DNA of 64,000 bases from an uncultured Bacteroidales bacterium (GTDB taxonomy: Bacteria > Bacteroidota > Bacteroidia > Bacteroidales > P3): contig ONJQ01000015.1 in assembly GCA_900318175.1 (NCBI GenBank), positions 1-64,000 of the forward strand. The letters run 5' to 3'. Positions within the stretch are counted from its first letter, which is position 1. Each line of letters opens with the position of its first letter. The translations under genes and the position numbers were made by a program. Below are positions 24,571 to 32,922 of the stretch, piece after piece. A model generated the notes under the pieces. That model was not told the origin of the DNA. It searched no databases and worked only from the letters and a program-made list of their open reading frames with translations.

Positions 24571-25296
24571 TTATTGTATGTTTAATTCTTTCAGTATGCT
24601 GTTCAACCCTGTCATTACAAGGCTTGGCAGCTGTTCGGCGTGTTGCAGTACGGGCGCACCGGCGGCACAAAGACGCGCGGCGTCGCCCCCAGTGAGGAGC
24701 ACCCGGGCTGAGGCACAGCGCGAGCGGTAGTGTTGCACGAAACCTTCGACAGCAAAGCGCGTGGCGGTGAAGACACCGGCAAGGATGCTCTCGGCGGTGG
24801 TGCGACCTGTGACGGGGGCAGCGGAGCCGTCAATCTGTTCCAATAACGGCAAACGGGCGGTAAAAGTATGCAGAGCATGGAATTTCATTTCTATGCCGGG
24901 CAGTATGGCCCCACCGCGGTAGGTGCCGGAGGCATCGAGGTGGTCAATGGTGATGCAGGTTCCAGCATCGATGATGATGCAGTCCGTACCGGGAAAGAGC
25001 GCCCAAGCCCCACAGGCAGCAGCGATGCGGTCGGGCCCGAGGGTTTGGGGTGTAGCGTAGTCGAGGGTGATGGGCAGGGGCGAATCCGCAGCGAGGCGGT
25101 GGAGGGGGCGCCCGGTGTCGAGGAGGGGGCTGAGGTCGGCCTCGCCGGAGGCGCAGACGGCGGCACGGCTCCAGGTGAGACGGTGGACAAGGGCTGCAAG
25201 CTGTGGGGCGTCGGTGACTCCTTGGTCGGCGAGACGAGACCCGTCGAAGAGTGCCCACTTAATGCGTGTATTGCCTATGTCGAGAGTCAGATTCAT
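24571..25296 (-). CDS. coaX: Type III pantothenate kinase
   Basis: 241 residues. It phosphorylates pantothenate, the first step of coenzyme A synthesis, in the cytoplasm. ASKHA-fold motifs are clear: LTLDIGNTRIKWALFDG at the start (phosphate 1), GPDRIAAACGA, and CIIIDAGTCITIDHLDASGT with GGAILPGIEMK. The ATG at 25296 overlaps the stop of pth by 4 bp. Type III enzymes are the usual form in Bacteroidota, so this is probably the only pantothenate kinase. Confidence 0.95.
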   Translation of the reverse strand: MNLTLDIGNTRIKWALFDGSRLADQGVTDAPQLAALVHRLTWSRAAVCASGEADLSPLLDTGRPLHRLAADSPLPITLDYATPQTLGPDRIAAACGAWALFPGTDCIIIDAGTCITIDHLDASGTYRGGAILPGIEMKFHALHTFTARLPLLEQIDGSAAPVTGRTTAESILAGVFTATRFAVEGFVQHYRSRCASARVLLTGGDAARLCAAGAPVLQHAEQLPSLVMTGLNSILKELNIQ

Positions 25297-25853
25297 TTGT
25301 TGTAGAAGTTCATAGCGCGGTCGGGGCCCTGTGTGGCGAAGCAGCTGACGGCCTCACAGGCTTTCTCAAGTGTGGGGGCAAGGTCTGCTTGTTCTTCGCT
25401 GCTGAAGGGACCAAGGACATAGTCTATTTGCTGTCCGCGGCCAAAATTGTTGCCTACCCCAATTCTCAGGCGGCAGTAGTCGTTGCGTCCCAGAAGGGTT
25501 TCGATGTTGCGGAGCCCGTTGTGGCCGCCCCCGCTGCCCTGTTTGCGCATGCGGAGGGTGCCAATAGGCAGGGCGATGTCGTCAACCACGACGAGGAGGT
25601 TCTCCAACGGCACTTTCTCGGTCTGGAGCCAGTAGCGGACAGCTTCGCCGCTGAGGTTCATATAGGTGGTGGGTTTGATGAGTATGAGGGTGCGCCCTTT
25701 GATTTTGAGCTCGGTGCGGTAGGCACGGCGTTCGAGGCTCCAACGGACTTCGGCTTTACGGGCCATCTCGTCGACCACCATAAAGCCAACGTTGTGGCGG
25801 GTGCCTTCGTATTCGGCACCCACATTGCCCAATCCCGCGATTAGATATTTCAT
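25293..25853 (-). CDS. pth: Peptidyl-tRNA hydrolase
   Basis: 186 residues from the ATG at 25853 (MKYLIAGLGNVGAEYEGTRH). The longer frame start at 25913 adds 20 residues unlike the family, so it is not preferred. The active-site residues Asn10 (GLGN), His20 (TRHN) and Asp93-region (VVVDDIALPIG) are present, as is GSGGGHNGLRN. Pth releases peptides from stalled peptidyl-tRNA. It is the first gene of the long minus-strand block running to 12950; no canonical promoter is obvious in the repeat-rich gap upstream. Confidence 0.95.
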   Translation of the reverse strand: MKYLIAGLGNVGAEYEGTRHNVGFMVVDEMARKAEVRWSLERRAYRTELKIKGRTLILIKPTTYMNLSGEAVRYWLQTEKVPLENLLVVVDDIALPIGTLRMRKQGSGGGHNGLRNIETLLGRNDYCRLRIGVGNNFGRGQQIDYVLGPFSSEEQADLAPTLEKACEAVSCFATQGPDRAMNFYNK

Positions 25854-25963
25854 GCTATAATCAATGTCGTCGGCTGATTTACAGCGCGAAAACAACTTTT
25901 TTATAATTCCCATATATTGTTTGTCCAGTCTGCAAAGTTACAAACTTTTTTTGAATTATAGTC

Positions 25964-26104
25964 TTTTTGAATTCGGGAGTCCTTGAATTCAGGAACGTGG
26001 GAATGCGTTAATTCGGGAATCCTTGTATTTGGGAGTCTCTGAATTCGGGAAATGATTCACACATTAACACGATAAGACATTAACACATTCAAAACATTTT
26101 CAAT
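25964..26104. repeat. AATTC / ATTAACACATTC filler repeats
   Basis: About seven degenerate units alternating GAATTCGGGA(A/G)T(C/G)CTTG and CACATTAACAC(A/G) words in the divergent gap between pth and purD. The 299-bp gap holds these plus the purD promoter and no gene. Confidence 0.85.
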
Positions 26105-26118
26105 TCAAAATAAAGTTG

Positions 26119-26126
26119 TATCTTTG
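26119..26126 (+). promoter_or_regulatory. Promoter -7 box of purD
   Basis: TATCTTTG 26 bp before the purD ATG matches the Bacteroidota -7 element TAnnTTTG; the upstream -33 region is poor. Confidence 0.65.
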
Positions 26127-26152
26127 CATTTTAATTCTAAACTTAGTGCTAT

Positions 26153-27463
26153 ATGAATATTCTTCTTCTTGGATCGGGTGGTCGCGAACATGCTATTGCC
26201 TGTAAGATAGCCGAAAGCGAGCTGTGCACCACGCTCTTTGTTGCTCCGGGCAACGCGGGTACGGCGCGCGAACGGAAATGCCGCAACGTAGATGTAAACC
26301 CTATGGATTTCGAGGCTTTGCGCCATCTGGTAAAGGAGCACGATGTGCGGATGGTGGTAGTGGGTCCCGAGGCTCCTCTGGTGGGCGGCGTGGCTGACTT
26401 TTTCGCTTCGGAGAACGACTTGCGCCATGTGATGGTAATAGGTCCCAGCCAAGCGGGCGCCCAGTTGGAAGGCAGTAAGGATTTTGCCAAGGGTTTCATG
26501 CTGCGACATGGGGTACCGACGGCTGCCTACCGCACCTTCGGCGCCAAGGAAGTTGAGGAGGGCATCGCCTTCCTGCGCACATTGAAGCCCCCCTACGTGC
26601 TGAAGGCCGACGGCCTTGCAGCAGGCAAAGGGGTGCTGATAGTCGACAACCTGAAGGAGGCGGAGCAGGACTTAAGGGAGATGCTGGTGGAGGGGAAGTT
26701 CGGCGAAGCGTCGGCACGTGTTGTGGTAGAGGAGTTTCTGAAAGGCGTGGAGCTGAGCGTGTTTGTGCTGACCGACGGCAAGCACTATAAGATATTGCCC
26801 ACAGCAAAGGACTACAAGCGCATTGGCGAGGGCGACACAGGCCTGAACACAGGCGGCATGGGCTCGGTGAGCCCGGTGCATTTTGCCGACAAGGCCTTCA
26901 TGCAGAAGGTGGAGGAGCGCATCGTGGTGCCTACGGTGAAGGGGTTGCACGCCGAGGGCATCCGCTACAAAGGTTTTATCTTTGTAGGCTTGATGGCTGT
27001 GCCGGACGAGAACGGTGTGATGAACCCGTATGTGATTGAGTATAACGCCCGCATGGGCGACCCGGAGACGGAATGCGTCTTCCCCCGCATAAAGAGCGAT
27101 GTGGTGGAGCTGTTCCAGCACACTTGGCAAGGAACCTTGCAGCAGGTGACGCTGGATGTGGACCCACGGGCAGCAGCGTGCGTGATGATGGTGTCCGGCG
27201 GTTACCCGGAGCACTATGAAAAGGGCAAGACGATTGAGGGTTTGGAGCAGGTGAAGGGGTGCAAGGTGTTCCATGCAGGAACGGCCTTGGGTGCAGACGG
27301 GAAACTGCTGACAGCAGGAGGCCGCGTGCTGTGCCTGACGGCACTGGCGGACTCAATGCCCACGGCTCTGCTGACGGCCTATCAGGAGTTGGAGAATGTG
27401 AGTTGGGAGGGCTGCTATTACCGCCGCGACATAGGTCAGGACCTGCTGAAAATGCTGGTCTGA
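26153..27463 (+). CDS. purD: Phosphoribosylamine--glycine ligase
   Basis: 436 residues. It joins 5-phosphoribosylamine and glycine with ATP, the second step of purine synthesis. Seen: N-terminal MNILLLGSGGREHAIACKIA, ATP-grasp core with KADGLAAGKGVLIVDN and EEFLKGVELSVFVLTDGKHY, GDTGLNTGGMGSVSP, and ARMGDPETECVFPRIKSD binding Mg-ATP. The length is normal. It is a single-gene unit on the plus strand with its own promoter and a 470-bp repeat-filled region after it; other pur genes are not adjacent. Confidence 0.97.
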   Translation: MNILLLGSGGREHAIACKIAESELCTTLFVAPGNAGTARERKCRNVDVNPMDFEALRHLVKEHDVRMVVVGPEAPLVGGVADFFASENDLRHVMVIGPSQAGAQLEGSKDFAKGFMLRHGVPTAAYRTFGAKEVEEGIAFLRTLKPPYVLKADGLAAGKGVLIVDNLKEAEQDLREMLVEGKFGEASARVVVEEFLKGVELSVFVLTDGKHYKILPTAKDYKRIGEGDTGLNTGGMGSVSPVHFADKAFMQKVEERIVVPTVKGLHAEGIRYKGFIFVGLMAVPDENGVMNPYVIEYNARMGDPETECVFPRIKSDVVELFQHTWQGTLQQVTLDVDPRAAACVMMVSGGYPEHYEKGKTIEGLEQVKGCKVFHAGTALGADGKLLTAGGRVLCLTALADSMPTALLTAYQELENVSWEGCYYRRDIGQDLLKMLV

Positions 27464-27471
27464 CCCCCAGT

Positions 27472-27555
27472 TGAATTCTGGAATGTGGGAATGTGTTAAT
27501 TCGAGAGTCCTTGAATTCTTGAACTGATTCACACATTAACACATTCAAAAAGAAT
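27472..27555. repeat. AATTC / ATTAACACATTC filler repeat
   Basis: Begins 9 bp after the purD stop: GAATTCTGGAATGTGGGAAT, GTGTTAATTCGAGAG, then CACATTAACACATTC. First part of the 470-bp gene-free gap 27464-27933. Confidence 0.8.
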
Positions 27556-27657
27556 ACGTAGCCATCATAATGCATACTTGCTTTCCCCACAGGGGAAGGA
27601 GACCATAGGCAGGGGCAAGCGGAGCGTCGCCCCTGTAAAGCCACATCGGCACCCCAC

Positions 27658-27707
27658 AACCCTGCAAGGGTTGCAGCGTTGTAACATACTGCAACCCTTG
27701 CAGGGTT
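27658..27707. repeat. 18-bp perfect inverted repeat
   Basis: AACCCTGCAAGGGTTGCA (27658-27675), 14-base loop, TGCAACCCTTGCAGGGTT (27690-27707). Each arm is itself nearly palindromic (AACCCTGCAAGGGTT). It resembles a REP/BIME-type element. A smaller hairpin CCAGTCC-TGC-GGACTGG follows at 27761-27777. No gene is visible nearby and no T-run follows, so a terminator role is doubtful. Confidence 0.8.
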
Positions 27708-27896
27708 AATACTACACACCTTCGTTCTATACAGGGGTTTTCAATCCCGACTATTATCTTCCAGTCCTGCGGACTGGTATGCAGCCGTCGTAAAAAGTGA
27801 AAAATGAAAAAGAGGCAGGGCCATACCTCCAGTCCCTCTGAGTGTGAGGTTACATATAATCAACAGGCCACAACGAAGATTTCCAATGACCGTTTT

Positions 27897-27957
27897 GGAA
27901 TATACGCATTCACACATTGAAGGATTAACGCATTCAAGAATTCACACATTCAGACTT
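27897..27957. repeat. CATTCACACATT filler repeat
   Basis: ACGCATTCACACATTGAAGG, ATTAACGCATTCAAGAATTC and ACACATTCAGAC directly abut, and partly overlap, the 3' end of the pnuC-type gene. Confidence 0.75.
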
Positions 27958-28518
27958 TTCCTTCGCCATGCGGCGCCAACGGACAATGCCGAGCACACAG
28001 AAGACCTCGAAGACCACGTAGAGAAGTGCCGAGGCGTAGTTGCCGGTGATGTAGAAAAGGAGTATCATGAGGGGCTCGACCAGGAGCCAGAGTATCCATT
28101 GTTGCCAATATTTCTGCGAGAGCATCCACATGGCCACGATGGAGAGCGCCGAGGAGAGGCCGTCCAACCAGGGGAACTGGCTCTCGCCAAGGGTGCGCAG
28201 CAACCACCACAGCACTACGGTGAGCAGGGCCACGGCGGCCACGATGAAGGGCCAATAGCGCAGGGGGCAGGAACCCACAGGACGCTCAGTGTGCTCCTTG
28301 CTCTGCACCAGCCCGCGCCACACCAAAAGACCGTAAATGGACATGGCGAGGTTATAGCAGCAGATGGCTCCGTTAGCATAGATGCCAGAGGTGAAATCAA
28401 TGACGATATAAAATAGCGACATGAGGATGCTGAGGGGCCAAAACCACCGGTCTGCCCTATATTCGCTGATGATATAGGCCAGACCGATGGCTGCTCCGAT
28501 AATCTCGATGGGATTCAT
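27934..28518 (-). CDS. pnuT: PnuC-family permease, probable thiamine transporter PnuT
   Basis: 194 residues from the ATG at 28518; an upstream GTG at 28557 would add 13 residues. Seven helices with the PnuC family landmarks: EIIGAAIGLAYIISEYR, WFWPLSILMSLFYIVIDFTS (W-x3-I and YxxxD type), GNYASALLYVVFEVFCVLGI and a basic C-terminal end. PnuC proteins carry vitamins by facilitated diffusion. Because it follows, by 54 bp, a TonB receptor controlled by a TPP riboswitch, thiamine is the likely substrate (PnuT) rather than nicotinamide riboside. The last codons are built from the filler repeat (KSECVNS). Confidence 0.85.
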   Translation of the reverse strand: MNPIEIIGAAIGLAYIISEYRADRWFWPLSILMSLFYIVIDFTSGIYANGAICCYNLAMSIYGLLVWRGLVQSKEHTERPVGSCPLRYWPFIVAAVALLTVVLWWLLRTLGESQFPWLDGLSSALSIVAMWMLSQKYWQQWILWLLVEPLMILLFYITGNYASALLYVVFEVFCVLGIVRWRRMAKEKSECVNS

Positions 28519-28572
28519 GCTTGTTTCATTAAGCTGATAGGACTGGTCAGTCCCCACAGCATCGGGATTTTA

Positions 28573-30837
28573 CTAAAAACGGTATATTACCCTTGCCGTG
28601 AAGTTGCGTCCGGGCTGCTGGAAGTAGCCGCGGTCGGTGACCACAGTCTGCCCCTCGGGATTGTAGTAGGCGCCACACCAGGCGTTGGTGCGGTAGTTGT
28701 GGTTGAGGATATTGTTGACGGCCAGCTGGCATTCCAGTTCATTGCCGTGCCGCATGTTAAAGGTGTAGGCGAGGCGGGCATTGAGGAGGAAGTAGGGGTC
28801 AAGCTTGGCGGCTTCAAGGCCGGTGTTGTCGGCATATTGCTTGCCCACATATTTGCCCATAAGCTGCACCTTGGCGTTCTGGACGGGACGATAGGTGAAG
28901 ATGGCTGCACCCACCACGGAGGGCGAGAGGGCGAGGTCGGTGGTGCCGAGAGCCACTTTCTGGTGGTCGGACCAGTCGGTGAGCCAAAGATCGGCCACGT
29001 AGTTGACAACTTTGTTGGTGCTGAGGGTGAGGTTGGCGTCAAGCGAGAAATGGCTGTCAAAGCGGTAGCCGCCCACAAGTTCGAGGCCGAGGCGGTAGCT
29101 CTTGTCCACGTTCTCCATCAGGGCGTAGCCGCTCTCGGTAATGAAGCCGTTGGGGGTCAGCTGGTCTTTATAGAGCATGGCGTAGAGGTTGGCGTGGAAG
29201 TGGAAGTCCTGTTTCTGTAACTGATAGCCCAGTTCGATGTCGAGCATGGTTTCGGGGTTGATGGGGTGCTGGTTGCCCACGGCCTCTTTGATGTCGGCAC
29301 GTGCGGGTTCGCGGTTGGAGATGCCGGCCACAGCATAGAGGCGCTGCTCGGGGCTGATGAGGTAGTTGGCACCCACCTTGGGGTTGAAGAAGAGATAGGT
29401 GGTGTCGAAGGGTATTTTGCCGTAGTCGTCGTCGGTGCCGGCGATGGTGTATTTAATGAAACGGGCCTGCAGGTCGGCATAGAGGTTCAGGCGGCTGTTG
29501 ATGTCGTAGTTGAGTTTGGCAAAGAGGGAGGCATCGTGCTTGTTGGAAGTGTTGAGGTACCAGTTGGCAAAGGGTTTGTCAGCGGTGAGGGTGGTACCGT
29601 TATGGTCAATCTCACGTCGCAGCCAGATAACCTCACCGTGGTGCTCGCCGGTGTAATAGAGGTAACTGCCGCCGAAAGTAAGGGCAAGGGGACCCTGGTT
29701 GTAGCGGGCTGAGAGGTTGGCTGTGTAGGCGTTGTTGGACATGGGCTTGCGATAGATAAGGTCGCTGTAGCGGAAGCCGAAGGCCAGGGTGTCCATCCCG
29801 TAGCTGTCAATTTTCCTGTCGCGTTTGTAGCTCTCGGTGTAGCCGAAGCCGTGGGTGTAGTCGAGGGCGGCGTTGAGGGTCCAGAGGTCGCTGAGAAGGT
29901 AGGAGTAGTAGAGTTGGTAGTGCTGCTGTTTGTAGTTGTCGGTCTCGAGGGGGTAGTAGGTCACATTGCCGAACTGGTCCTTGATTTTGCCGCGACCGTT
30001 GAAGCGGGGGTCGGCGTCGAGGTCCTCTGCCGAGGACCCGTCCCAGGTGATGCCGCTGTGCTGTTCGCCGAGGATGGCAATGAGTTTGAGCACGGAGCGG
30101 TCACTATAGTGACTGGCAGAGAGGAAGAGGCTCTGCTGGTCGGTCTGTCCACCGCGGATAAAACCGTCTGAGGTAAGGCCATTGTAGGCGGCGTCGAACG
30201 AGAAGCCGTGTTCGGTCAAGCCCGAACCGGCAACAATGCCATACTGGCGGGTGTTCCACGAGCCCCACGAGAGGTCGGCGGTGGCGTAGGGTTTGGCTGC
30301 AGTGTTGAGGGTTTGCAGGTTCATGGCTCCGCCAAAGGCTGCTGAACCGCCGTTGCTGGCGCCCACGCCGCGCTGCAATTGCACGCTCTGGCTCATGCCC
30401 CCCAGGTTGGGGATGTTGTACCAATAGACCGTCTGGCTCTCTGCATCGTTAAGGGTGATGCCGTTGATGTTGACGTTGATACGGGTGGCATCGACACCAC
30501 GGATGCGCAGATTGGTGACGCCCACGGTGCCGTTTTCGGACGAGGTGACCACACTGGGCTCAAGTTCGAGCATGTAGGGCAGTGCCGACGCAATTTTGTT
30601 CTCGTCGAGGGTGCGACGGTTGAGGGTCGTGGTGGTGAGCGGCGTCTTGTTGTCGGCGCGCACGTCGCGTATAATCACCTCGTCGAGGGTGCGCGTGGTG
30701 TCGCGCTGAGGGGTTTGGGCGGCAAGACTACCGCCAAATAAAGTTGCGGTCAATGCGCAGCAGGCTATCATCTGCTTGGCATGGGTTCTGGTGGCCTTGA
30801 ATTGATAGCGGCCACGGTTGTTGTTTTGTTTTCTCAT
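28573..30837 (-). CDS. TonB-dependent outer-membrane receptor, probably for thiamine
   Basis: 754 residues from the ATG at 30837; the longer frame start at 30972 reads through the riboswitch and is rejected. A long signal sequence (MIACCALTATLFGGSLAAQ region) is followed by a TonB-box-like TLDEVIIRD, the plug domain (about 60-180 with LEPSVVTSSENGTVGVTNLR and RIRGVDATRINVNINGI) and a 22-strand barrel ending in ...FTARVIYRF. The aromatic C-terminus fits BAM insertion. Substrate is inferred from the TPP riboswitch upstream and the PnuC-type permease downstream: thiamine or its phosphates. Expression should fall when thiamine pyrophosphate is plentiful. Confidence 0.9.
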   Translation of the reverse strand: MRKQNNNRGRYQFKATRTHAKQMIACCALTATLFGGSLAAQTPQRDTTRTLDEVIIRDVRADNKTPLTTTTLNRRTLDENKIASALPYMLELEPSVVTSSENGTVGVTNLRIRGVDATRINVNINGITLNDAESQTVYWYNIPNLGGMSQSVQLQRGVGASNGGSAAFGGAMNLQTLNTAAKPYATADLSWGSWNTRQYGIVAGSGLTEHGFSFDAAYNGLTSDGFIRGGQTDQQSLFLSASHYSDRSVLKLIAILGEQHSGITWDGSSAEDLDADPRFNGRGKIKDQFGNVTYYPLETDNYKQQHYQLYYSYLLSDLWTLNAALDYTHGFGYTESYKRDRKIDSYGMDTLAFGFRYSDLIYRKPMSNNAYTANLSARYNQGPLALTFGGSYLYYTGEHHGEVIWLRREIDHNGTTLTADKPFANWYLNTSNKHDASLFAKLNYDINSRLNLYADLQARFIKYTIAGTDDDYGKIPFDTTYLFFNPKVGANYLISPEQRLYAVAGISNREPARADIKEAVGNQHPINPETMLDIELGYQLQKQDFHFHANLYAMLYKDQLTPNGFITESGYALMENVDKSYRLGLELVGGYRFDSHFSLDANLTLSTNKVVNYVADLWLTDWSDHQKVALGTTDLALSPSVVGAAIFTYRPVQNAKVQLMGKYVGKQYADNTGLEAAKLDPYFLLNARLAYTFNMRHGNELECQLAVNNILNHNYRTNAWCGAYYNPEGQTVVTDRGYFQQPGRNFTARVIYRF

Positions 30838-30839
30838 AG

Positions 30840-30916
30840 TTGTTTCCTCCGCCGGCATTATCCGGATCAGGTTCGAGGGTGTAATCTCAGCCACAACGAG
30901 TTGTAGCACCCCTAAA
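30840..30916 (-). promoter_or_regulatory. TPP (thiamine pyrophosphate) riboswitch
   Basis: On the minus strand the leader reads GGGGTGCTACAAC, then GGCTGAGATTACACCCTCGA, ACCTGATCCGGATAATGCCG and GCGGAGGAAAC. These are the THI-box landmarks (GGGGUGC, CUGAGAU, ACCC, GAACCUGAUCnGGAUAAUGCC, GGAGG). It ends directly in front of the receptor's ATG, so translation-level control by occlusion of the start region is likely. Confidence 0.95.
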
Positions 30917-30943
30917 CGATATCCATCCGCTCGGATTCGAATG

Positions 30944-30973
30944 CAAAGATACAACTTTTTTCGAAACCGCAAC
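30944..30973 (-). promoter_or_regulatory. Promoter of the thiamine receptor operon
   Basis: Minus-strand TATCTTTG (30944-30951) with GTTG about 18 bp upstream (30970-30973). Transcription would start about 20 bases before the riboswitch. Confidence 0.65.
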
Positions 30974-31004
30974 TTTTTCTCTTCTACGCGTCATAAAAAT
31001 TATG

Positions 31005-31012
31005 TAACTTTG
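31005..31012 (+). promoter_or_regulatory. Promoter -7 box of yraN
   Basis: TAACTTTG, only 11 bp before the yraN ATG, so the mRNA is nearly leaderless. Divergent from the thiamine operon promoter. Confidence 0.6.
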
Positions 31013-31022
31013 CAAACCGATT

Positions 31023-31394
31023 ATGGCCGAACACAACAACACAGGAAAAGAGGGCGAGCTGCTGGCACGCCGACACTTGGAGGAACAAGGTTTCGCCATC
31101 GTGGAGACCAACTGGCGCAGGGGGAAACACGAGGTGGACATCATCGCCTACCGCGAAGGGCTGATCGTGTTTGCCGAGGTGAAGACCCGCAGCGAGACCG
31201 ACCACGGCAACCCCGAAGAGTTTGTGGACCGCAACAAGCAGCGAGCCTACATCCGCATGGCCAACGCCTACGTCATCAAGCACCAGCGCGAGGAGGAGGT
31301 GCGGTTCGACATCATCTCCGTCCTCATGTCTCCCACTGGCAACAAAATAGTACACATCGAGAACGCCTTCAGCGCAGTGGAACTGTCCCGATAG
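31023..31394 (+). CDS. yraN: YraN family (UPF0102) endonuclease-like protein
   Basis: 123 residues with the family's whole pattern: GKEGELLARRHLEEQGFAIV, NWRRGKHEVDIIAYREGLIV, FAEVKTRSE and RIRRAY-like QRAYIRMANAYV. The D-x10-ExK residues (EVDII ... FAEVKTR) form a PD-(D/E)XK-type nuclease core. The function in the cell is not settled; a role in DNA repair or recombination is assumed from the fold. Monocistronic, divergent from the TonB receptor. Confidence 0.92.
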   Translation: MAEHNNTGKEGELLARRHLEEQGFAIVETNWRRGKHEVDIIAYREGLIVFAEVKTRSETDHGNPEEFVDRNKQRAYIRMANAYVIKHQREEEVRFDIISVLMSPTGNKIVHIENAFSAVELSR

Positions 31395-31454
31395 CCGCGA
31401 TGCCTATGCGGCACCATTGCCCCAACGTCTATGCCCGCACCGGGGCTGATGGGA

Positions 31455-32702
31455 CTATTTCTTCTTGCCGGGCTCTGCGACCTCGCGGATGCAGTTCAGG
31501 GCGTTCAGTGTGCGGGGATAGCCGATAAAGGGGAGGTTGTTGGAAAGGACGGCAATAAGAAAATCCTTGTCGTTTCCCACATGGTAGTTGCCCGCAATAT
31601 GGCCTTTCAGCTGCGGCTCGCAACCGCCCTGCGCGGCGAGGAAGCAGAAGGTGATCAGCTCGCGCATCCTCAGGTCCAGCCCCGTGCGGGTGTAGTAGTC
31701 GCCAAAACAATTGTCGGCCAACCACAGGTTGATGTGGCGGCTGTCGGCAGGGCCCGACTGCCAGAAGTCGCGCATCTGCTCGCCAAAGCAGTCCACCTGC
31801 GCCTGTGTGCCAGCCTCGCGACGGCTTCCCATGGTTGTTTGAGCTTGCGATGCCAACGGCAGCGCAATGCCCCGCCCCTCGAAGACCTCGTTGGTAGCCT
31901 TCAGGAATGGTGCCACGCGGCCCATACCTAAATAGGCCGTTGCCTGGTAGACAATCTCTTTCACCTCGACGGGTGTCACGCCAGCATTCAAGGCCATGGG
32001 CAGCATCGAGCGGTACTCATCAATGCCCTGGCAACCCAGCAGCGTGGCCAGATAGCAGATATAGCGCGTGTGGTCGTCCAAGCGGGTGCTGGTTTGCGCG
32101 GCCACCTCGCCAAAAGCGAAAGCGGCAAAACGCTCCATATACTCCGGGTCGGTCCTTCTGAGGTCAGGCTTGTAGCCCTTCTGCAAACCGCCTTCCTGCC
32201 CTTCCTGCCCAGCCTGAGCAGCCAATCCGGGCAACTGGTCGTAAAGCTGGTCGCTGACGGGCTCCAGCCACTCCGTCGACGAACCCTCCTCCACACGCGT
32301 CATATAGGTGAGGTGCTGGAACCACGAGTCGCGTGCAGCCCCATGCCAGTGCTTCACCTCGGCGGGGATGGCAATGACCAAACCGGGATGCATCTCCACG
32401 GGCTTCTTGCCTTCCTCCACATACCAGCCGTGGCCGGCCACGCAGATAAGCACCTGCACCGAGCGGTGGTGGATGTGCCAATTGTTGCGGCAGCGTGGCT
32501 CGAAAGTCACATTGACAGGACCGCCATTCTGGTCGTCAAGACCAGCCACATAACTCTCGCCCACAAAATACTGAGCATATCCCGTGTTGGGCACTCCTTT
32601 GGGCCATACATTGAAATCGACATTCATAACTTGTGCTTTTACATTCATCCCCACAGCCATCAGCAAGGCCGTCAGGAGTATTGTTATTCTACTCTTTTTC
32701 AT
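31455..32702 (-). CDS. Exported cupin / carboxymuconolactone decarboxylase fusion
   Basis: 415 residues: a signal peptide (MKKSRITILLTALLMAVGMNVKAQ), a cupin domain (about 55-135; metal-type HIHHRSVQVLICVAGHGWYV and HPGLVIAIPAEVKHWHGA), and two carboxymuconolactone decarboxylase (AhpD-like) segments at about 210-275 (LDDHTRYICYLATLLGCQGI) and 340-400 (LRMRELITFCFLAAQGGCEP). The AhpD CxxC pair is not present; each segment has single Cys residues. The combination suggests oxidoreductase or lactone chemistry in the periplasm. The substrate is unknown. Stand-alone gene. Confidence 0.85.
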   Translation of the reverse strand: MKKSRITILLTALLMAVGMNVKAQVMNVDFNVWPKGVPNTGYAQYFVGESYVAGLDDQNGGPVNVTFEPRCRNNWHIHHRSVQVLICVAGHGWYVEEGKKPVEMHPGLVIAIPAEVKHWHGAARDSWFQHLTYMTRVEEGSSTEWLEPVSDQLYDQLPGLAAQAGQEGQEGGLQKGYKPDLRRTDPEYMERFAAFAFGEVAAQTSTRLDDHTRYICYLATLLGCQGIDEYRSMLPMALNAGVTPVEVKEIVYQATAYLGMGRVAPFLKATNEVFEGRGIALPLASQAQTTMGSRREAGTQAQVDCFGEQMRDFWQSGPADSRHINLWLADNCFGDYYTRTGLDLRMRELITFCFLAAQGGCEPQLKGHIAGNYHVGNDKDFLIAVLSNNLPFIGYPRTLNALNCIREVAEPGKKK

Positions 32703-32762
32703 GTGTTTATTTCGTTAAATTCAACACTTTACAATGATTATAAGGAACACTTCTCCAATTTG

Positions 32763-32770
32763 CAAAATTA
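32763..32770 (-). promoter_or_regulatory. Promoter -7 box for the cupin/CMD gene
   Basis: Minus-strand TAATTTTG, about 60 bp upstream of the ATG at 32702. The -33 element is weak. Confidence 0.45.
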
Positions 32771-32863
32771 CACAAAACCCTGCAATCACCCCTTGCACAT
32801 TTTGCGGTAATAACTACACAAATTGCGGAAACCCTTGCCGTGGCAAACAGCAACTATAGCAAA

Positions 32864-32889
32864 GCGTCCCGCAGGGACGCGACAATAAA
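32864..32889. repeat. GCGTCCC/GGGACGC hairpin repeat, copy 2
   Basis: GCGTCCC-GCA-GGGACGC then GACAATAAA; in reverse complement TTTATTGTCGCGTCCCTGCG. Shares the word GTCGCGTCCC with 6622 and 49487. It is followed at once by AATTC filler (32889-32922) that marks the left edge of the defence island. Confidence 0.75.
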
Positions 32890-32922
32890 AAATTCACCCA
32901 TTCAAGAATTCAATCATTCTCA
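32889..32922. repeat. AATTC filler repeat at the island edge
   Basis: AATTCACCCATTCAAGAATT then CAATCATTC, overlapping the last codons of vsr. Confidence 0.65.
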
